This document shows, in pieces, positions 13,841 through 17,232 of a stretch of 17,232 nt of DNA. The notes below the pieces were generated by a model that was not told where the DNA came from, did no database searches, and saw nothing but the letters and a program-made list of their open reading frames with translations. A program made the translations under genes and the position numbers. Every line of letters begins with the position of its first letter. Position 1 is the stretch's first letter. Source of the stretch: Treponema sp. (GTDB lineage: Bacteria > Spirochaetota > Spirochaetia > Treponematales > Breznakiellaceae); assembly GCA_031258505.1 (NCBI GenBank), contig JAIRMT010000131.1, positions 1-17,232 on the forward strand. The letters run 5' to 3'.

Positions 13841-14905
13841 TCAGGCTTTGTATATCAAATTCGCATTTTCTGATATAAGAGGCTGATTGCCCGGACTGCT
13901 GAATCCCATTGTTGATTCGCGGATAACGAGTGATGGCTGGAGCAGGCAGTGGTTAAGCGGCGCGTTATCGAGGAGGCTATAGAGAAGAGCGCAGGCCATC
14001 AGTCCAAGCCGATAGCGATCTTGGGCGACTGTGGTAATACGGGGCGTACAATAGGTGGTAAACGGCATATTGTCAAAACCCACAATGGAAATGTCAGCGG
14101 GTACAGCTATGCCCTTTTCCTGAAAACGGCGCACCGCGCCCATTGCCATGAGATCGCTCGCGCAGAACAGAGCGGTAATGCCGGCCTCCGCAAAATAGTC
14201 AGCGCCGCTTGCACCGCTTTGCTCGGAAAAGTCGCCCTCAAAGACAAAACGCGGCTCAAAACCCGGCTGAAAGCCGTACTTACGGCTGCAGAGCGCGGCA
14301 ATATAGCCAGCAAGACGTTCCTCAGACACTTGGGCAAAGGGATGCCCATTGAGGAAACCAATGTTCCGATGCCCCAAATCAATGAGATGTTCAACAGCCA
14401 GACGCGCCCCTGTGTAGTTATCCACACCTACTCTGCCTACACAGGGGTTATTTACAGAAAAATCAAGCGTAACTGTGGGTATACTGGTAACCCCAAGCTG
14501 GGCAATGTATGGGTCAGTAGTTTTCATACCCATAACAAACGCACCTGAGATGCGCTTTGCGGTGAGACAGGCATCGTAGGACACCTGTTCCTGCTCGGCG
14601 CTAGTGGTGGTCAATATGATTACCTCAAAGTGTTTCAAGGTAGCGTATTGTTTGAAACCCATGAGGACATCGTAATAGAAGTTCTGCTCGTTCTCATTTC
14701 TGATTCTGTCCTGAATGAGAATCGCCACACGGCGTTCTCCATTTGACACGCCGCTGTATTGTGTATAGCCAAGCTCTCTGGCACAGGCGAGGACACGAGC
14801 GCGGGTCGCCTCGCTCACCTCGGCTTTATCGGCAAGCGCCTTTGAGACAGTGGCTGGAGAAACCGAAAGCGCCTTAGCGATCTGTTGTATTGTGGGTCTA
14901 ATCAT
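13841..14905 (-). CDS. LacI-family transcriptional regulator
   Basis: This is a DNA-binding regulator that normally responds to a sugar. Residues 4-50 are the LacI helix-turn-helix and hinge (TIQQIAKALSVSPATVSKAL, then EVSEATRARVLACARELGY). The rest is a periplasmic-binding-protein-like ligand domain with VAILIQDRI, GVDNYTGARLAVEHLIDLGHRNIGFL, FCASDLMAMGAV and ISIVGFDNMPFTTYCTPRITTV. Its 354 aa is a full-length family member. The ATG overlaps the end of the upstream glycoside hydrolase gene by 8 nt, with AAGG 7 nt before it, so the two are one transcription unit. It probably controls that operon. The effector is unknown. Confidence 0.93.
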   Translation of the reverse strand: MIRPTIQQIAKALSVSPATVSKALADKAEVSEATRARVLACARELGYTQYSGVSNGERRVAILIQDRIRNENEQNFYYDVLMGFKQYATLKHFEVIILTTTSAEQEQVSYDACLTAKRISGAFVMGMKTTDPYIAQLGVTSIPTVTLDFSVNNPCVGRVGVDNYTGARLAVEHLIDLGHRNIGFLNGHPFAQVSEERLAGYIAALCSRKYGFQPGFEPRFVFEGDFSEQSGASGADYFAEAGITALFCASDLMAMGAVRRFQEKGIAVPADISIVGFDNMPFTTYCTPRITTVAQDRYRLGLMACALLYSLLDNAPLNHCLLQPSLVIRESTMGFSSPGNQPLISENANLIYKA

Positions 14906-17138
14906 GTTTACGCCTTAATGATACATCAAGCTGTCCATTGTTCATCATAATTTCGTGGTATTGGTCATCAAAACCTTCAGGAACCACGAATACCACAGAC
15001 GCGCTCCCCGTGTACTCAAGCCGCCAGAGACAACCCTCGCTATTCCGCTGATAGTGCAGCGAAAGTTCACCGTCCAGAACCCGCAGCCGCCGTAGTTCGG
15101 CGAATGGCCACGCATTGGGCATACAGGGAGCAACGCGAAGGCGGTTTTGAGACGCGCTAGACTGTATGCCGAAAAAGTAGCACGTAATAGGAACTTGTGT
15201 CGCGTAGATGGTCCACGCCTGCACGAAACAGCCGTAGTCCGGGAGCATTTCTGAGATACAGCCCGGAGTGGCGCGGCCAAAACAGGCAAACATCTTTTCA
15301 AGCAGACCAAGCGCGCGATCCGCGAAACCATAACGCGCCTGCGCCACTGCCATAACGCCAGTATTGATGGTCATGCTCGCGTCCTGAAATATGCCGCTCA
15401 GGTACATACCGTACTCGCCAATAAAGCGTCCGGTGTGCATCTCTTCTAGTGCGCGAAGCGCCTTTTCCCTTGGGGCAATGCCGGTTTCCATAGGCGTGTT
15501 GATAATCCAGCCATAGTTGAGTAACCAGCCGCTTTCAGCTTCAGGCCATAGCTTCTCTTTCTTTATCAGAGCCTCGTCAAGAATCCGTCGGCCTTTATCA
15601 ACGCCAGACTCATAGCGTCGGCCAAGAATCGCGTCGTAGCGTGAACGCACGTCCGCTGAACTGGTGCAGGCATCGCAGTATAGGCCGGCTTCCTCGTCCC
15701 ACAGCACGGTGTTAATGGCCGCAACCGCGCGTTCCGAAAGCGCCTGATACTCGTCCGCCTGCGTCTCCAGTCCTTTGAACCGGCATAGAGCGGCAAAGCA
15801 TTTATATGCCTGCGCGGTATACACCGCAGTATCAAGCATCTCGGAGTTCAGCCCAGGAATCTCCAGTATGCCATAGCCGTTGGGAAAGCCGTCATTGTCA
15901 TCATCCTGGTCGCGCAGCCAGACCACGCTTTTTTGCAGAACTGGAAAGGCAAGGTCGAGGAAGTCTCGGTCGCCGGTCCACTCATAGTAAAACCAGACCA
16001 TGCTGATAAAGTGTGCGGTTTCCTGCGTGTTCCCCGGATGCGCGCAAAGCCCCATAGTTGTTATCTCATGGGGTATGCGTCCGTTACCATTAAACTTTTC
16101 TGAGCTATCCAGCAACAAATGCAAGGTGTTACGGCAAAGCGCGTAATCACCCATTGCCAGCACCCCTTGTAGCGAGTAGGTGTTGTCGCAAGCAAACCAC
16201 CAGGGGTATTCAGGCAGACCTGCTGCCAGAGCGCGGCCATTCACCGTATCCATGATGAGCCAGTCGGTATTGACCTTAATCCAGTTAAATATGGTTTCAA
16301 ATTTTTTATCTTCTATAGTAAGGCGGCTTCTATTGAGGAGTGCGGCGTAACGCGCCCGCTTCTCAGCCCAAAAATCGCGGGGCGCAAGCAGGCCGTGATA
16401 GGCATCAAGGCAGCCAGCGCGGGACACGCAGGAGCCAGCGATAATGAAGCGCAGAACACGGCGTTCCCCAGCCCGTAACGACAGCGTGTAAAAAAAGCTG
16501 ACGCCAACGCCCTGACCAGCGGTATTTTCCGGGCTGCGGTCGATACCTTGCTCAACCTGTTTCGGCGCGGGAACTGAGCCTATAGCAACATACCATTCAT
16601 GTCCCATGTCCTTTGCCAGAAAGAGCTTTTTGTCGGGGAGCCATTCGCCCACATCACGCTCATCAGTAATGCCATGTTCACCAGAGAACCAGACCGGACG
16701 AATATCGGTTTTTGCCAGAAACTCCAGTTCCATCCGCCGCGTTTCAGTGGATGAGTTAAACACCTCGTAGTCAACGATGATTCCCGCGCCGCTATCGCTT
16801 GTCGTCATTTCCGGCGCAATTTGGGAACGGGTGAGCTGGAGCGGGGTATGGCCAAGATTGCTGTTATAAAGGAAGACATTACCTTCGGGTCGGTTTTCAA
16901 AGCTATCGGCGATGGTCCAGACATCGACATTAGCAGCGTCAATGTCTTTGAGCCTGAGCCAGAAACCATCCAGCAGCTTGATTGGATGCAGCCACAAGCC
17001 GCCCATCTCTTTCTCAAGGTGATGACCGAAATCGGGGAAGCGACCGTCCGTCGTCCCGATGAGTTTGATACGCTCACTGGCACAGACATAAAGAGGGAAG
17101 GTAACGTGGCGCGAAACGCGAAGACTTATTGTATCCAT
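14898..17138 (-). CDS. Six-hairpin-type glycoside hydrolase, family uncertain
   Basis: This 746-residue protein has no signal peptide and is probably cytoplasmic. The N-terminal ~270 residues look like a beta-rich domain. From about 280 an (alpha/alpha)6-barrel-like region follows, with WWFACDNTYSLQG at 313-325, RIPHEIT at 354-360, DDDNDGFPNGYG at 412-423, EMLDTAVYTAQAY near 433-445, GIFQDASMTINTG near 582-594 and SEMLPDYGCFVQAW at 629-642. The C terminus is a beta-domain (APCMPNAWPFAEL). This plan is shared by amylo-alpha-1,6-glucosidase-like, GH63/GH78-like and related enzymes. Asp318, Glu630 and Asp634 are plausible catalytic or binding acids, but I cannot fix family or substrate. I use the ATG at 17138, preceded by AGGG; TTG at 17171 would extend it by 11 residues. 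It is followed by, and overlaps, a lacI-type regulator. Confidence 0.88.
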   Translation of the reverse strand: MDTISLRVSRHVTFPLYVCASERIKLIGTTDGRFPDFGHHLEKEMGGLWLHPIKLLDGFWLRLKDIDAANVDVWTIADSFENRPEGNVFLYNSNLGHTPLQLTRSQIAPEMTTSDSGAGIIVDYEVFNSSTETRRMELEFLAKTDIRPVWFSGEHGITDERDVGEWLPDKKLFLAKDMGHEWYVAIGSVPAPKQVEQGIDRSPENTAGQGVGVSFFYTLSLRAGERRVLRFIIAGSCVSRAGCLDAYHGLLAPRDFWAEKRARYAALLNRSRLTIEDKKFETIFNWIKVNTDWLIMDTVNGRALAAGLPEYPWWFACDNTYSLQGVLAMGDYALCRNTLHLLLDSSEKFNGNGRIPHEITTMGLCAHPGNTQETAHFISMVWFYYEWTGDRDFLDLAFPVLQKSVVWLRDQDDDNDGFPNGYGILEIPGLNSEMLDTAVYTAQAYKCFAALCRFKGLETQADEYQALSERAVAAINTVLWDEEAGLYCDACTSSADVRSRYDAILGRRYESGVDKGRRILDEALIKKEKLWPEAESGWLLNYGWIINTPMETGIAPREKALRALEEMHTGRFIGEYGMYLSGIFQDASMTINTGVMAVAQARYGFADRALGLLEKMFACFGRATPGCISEMLPDYGCFVQAWTIYATQVPITCYFFGIQSSASQNRLRVAPCMPNAWPFAELRRLRVLDGELSLHYQRNSEGCLWRLEYTGSASVVFVVPEGFDDQYHEIMMNNGQLDVSLRRKHD

Positions 17139-17232
17139 AAACCCTAAAATTACTGAAAAATTTGTTGACAAGTTGTACTTGCTTGACTGTTTGTGTAATC
17201 ATCCCCATCAAGCATGATGTACTCTACCGCCT
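17139..17232 (-). promoter_or_regulatory. Upstream region of the glycoside hydrolase operon with a candidate operator
   Basis: This region precedes the hydrolase-lacI operon and runs to the right window edge. A 13-bp palindrome, CAAGT-TGT-ACTTG (17169-17181), lies about 30 nt before the start codon, a fitting place for an operator of the downstream LacI-type protein. It lacks the central CG common in LacI-family sites. TTGTCA (complement of 17166-17171) could be a -35 box, but no good -10 follows. GGATGATTACACAAA (complement of 17190-17204) also occurs upstream of birA. Confidence 0.3.

Noticed and set aside
13949..14548. Plus-strand ORF of 199 codons opposite lacI
   Set aside because: It is antisense to a clear LacI-family protein; the composition is that of a shadow frame.

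Overview
The window looks like chromosomal DNA of a spirochaete, most likely a Treponema. The main reason is the uninterrupted minus-strand cluster flgB-flgC-fliE-fliF-fliG-fliH-fliI-fliJ. Its order and protein types (for example FliH beginning MIKAVFRPEE and a long FliF) fit the treponemal flagellar basal-body operon. No phage, transposase or plasmid gene is visible. The species assignment is inference.

Left part (1-3866, plus strand): a 21-bp tandem array of about 20 units runs off the left edge. It is followed by a biotin operon, birA-bioB-bioY-ecfT. BirA is the two-domain repressor/ligase type, BioB is a complete biotin synthase, and BioY plus EcfT form the membrane part of an ECF importer. 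The synthesis genes upstream of BioB (bioF, bioA, bioD) and the EcfA ATPases are not in the window. The operon therefore looks built for salvage of biotin or dethiobiotin. It ends at a bidirectional terminator region that it shares with convergent metE.

Middle (3869-6528, minus strand): metE, the cobalamin-independent methionine synthase, has a leader of roughly 340 nt. That leader carries a recognisable cobalamin riboswitch, behind a good sigma70-type promoter whose -35 box overlaps the fliJ stop codon. The expected logic is that metE is shut off when B12 is available, which implies a B12-dependent MetH elsewhere in the genome.

Right part (6525-13741, minus strand): the flagellar operon encodes rod proteins FlgB and FlgC, the rod/MS-ring adaptor FliE, the MS-ring FliF, the switch protein FliG and the export ATPase complex FliH-FliI-FliJ. 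Most junctions overlap or nearly abut. The exception is the 180-nt flgC-fliE gap, which on the coding strand is filled with nested hairpins (a possible three-way junction and two GNRA tetraloops). It is the strongest candidate for an undescribed element here. A possible internal promoter precedes fliF.

Far right (13841-17232, minus strand): a six-hairpin-type glycoside hydrolase of uncertain family is followed, with an 8-nt overlap, by a LacI-family regulator. This looks like a small self-regulated sugar-use operon. A 15-bp sequence upstream of the hydrolase recurs upstream of birA at the other end of the window.
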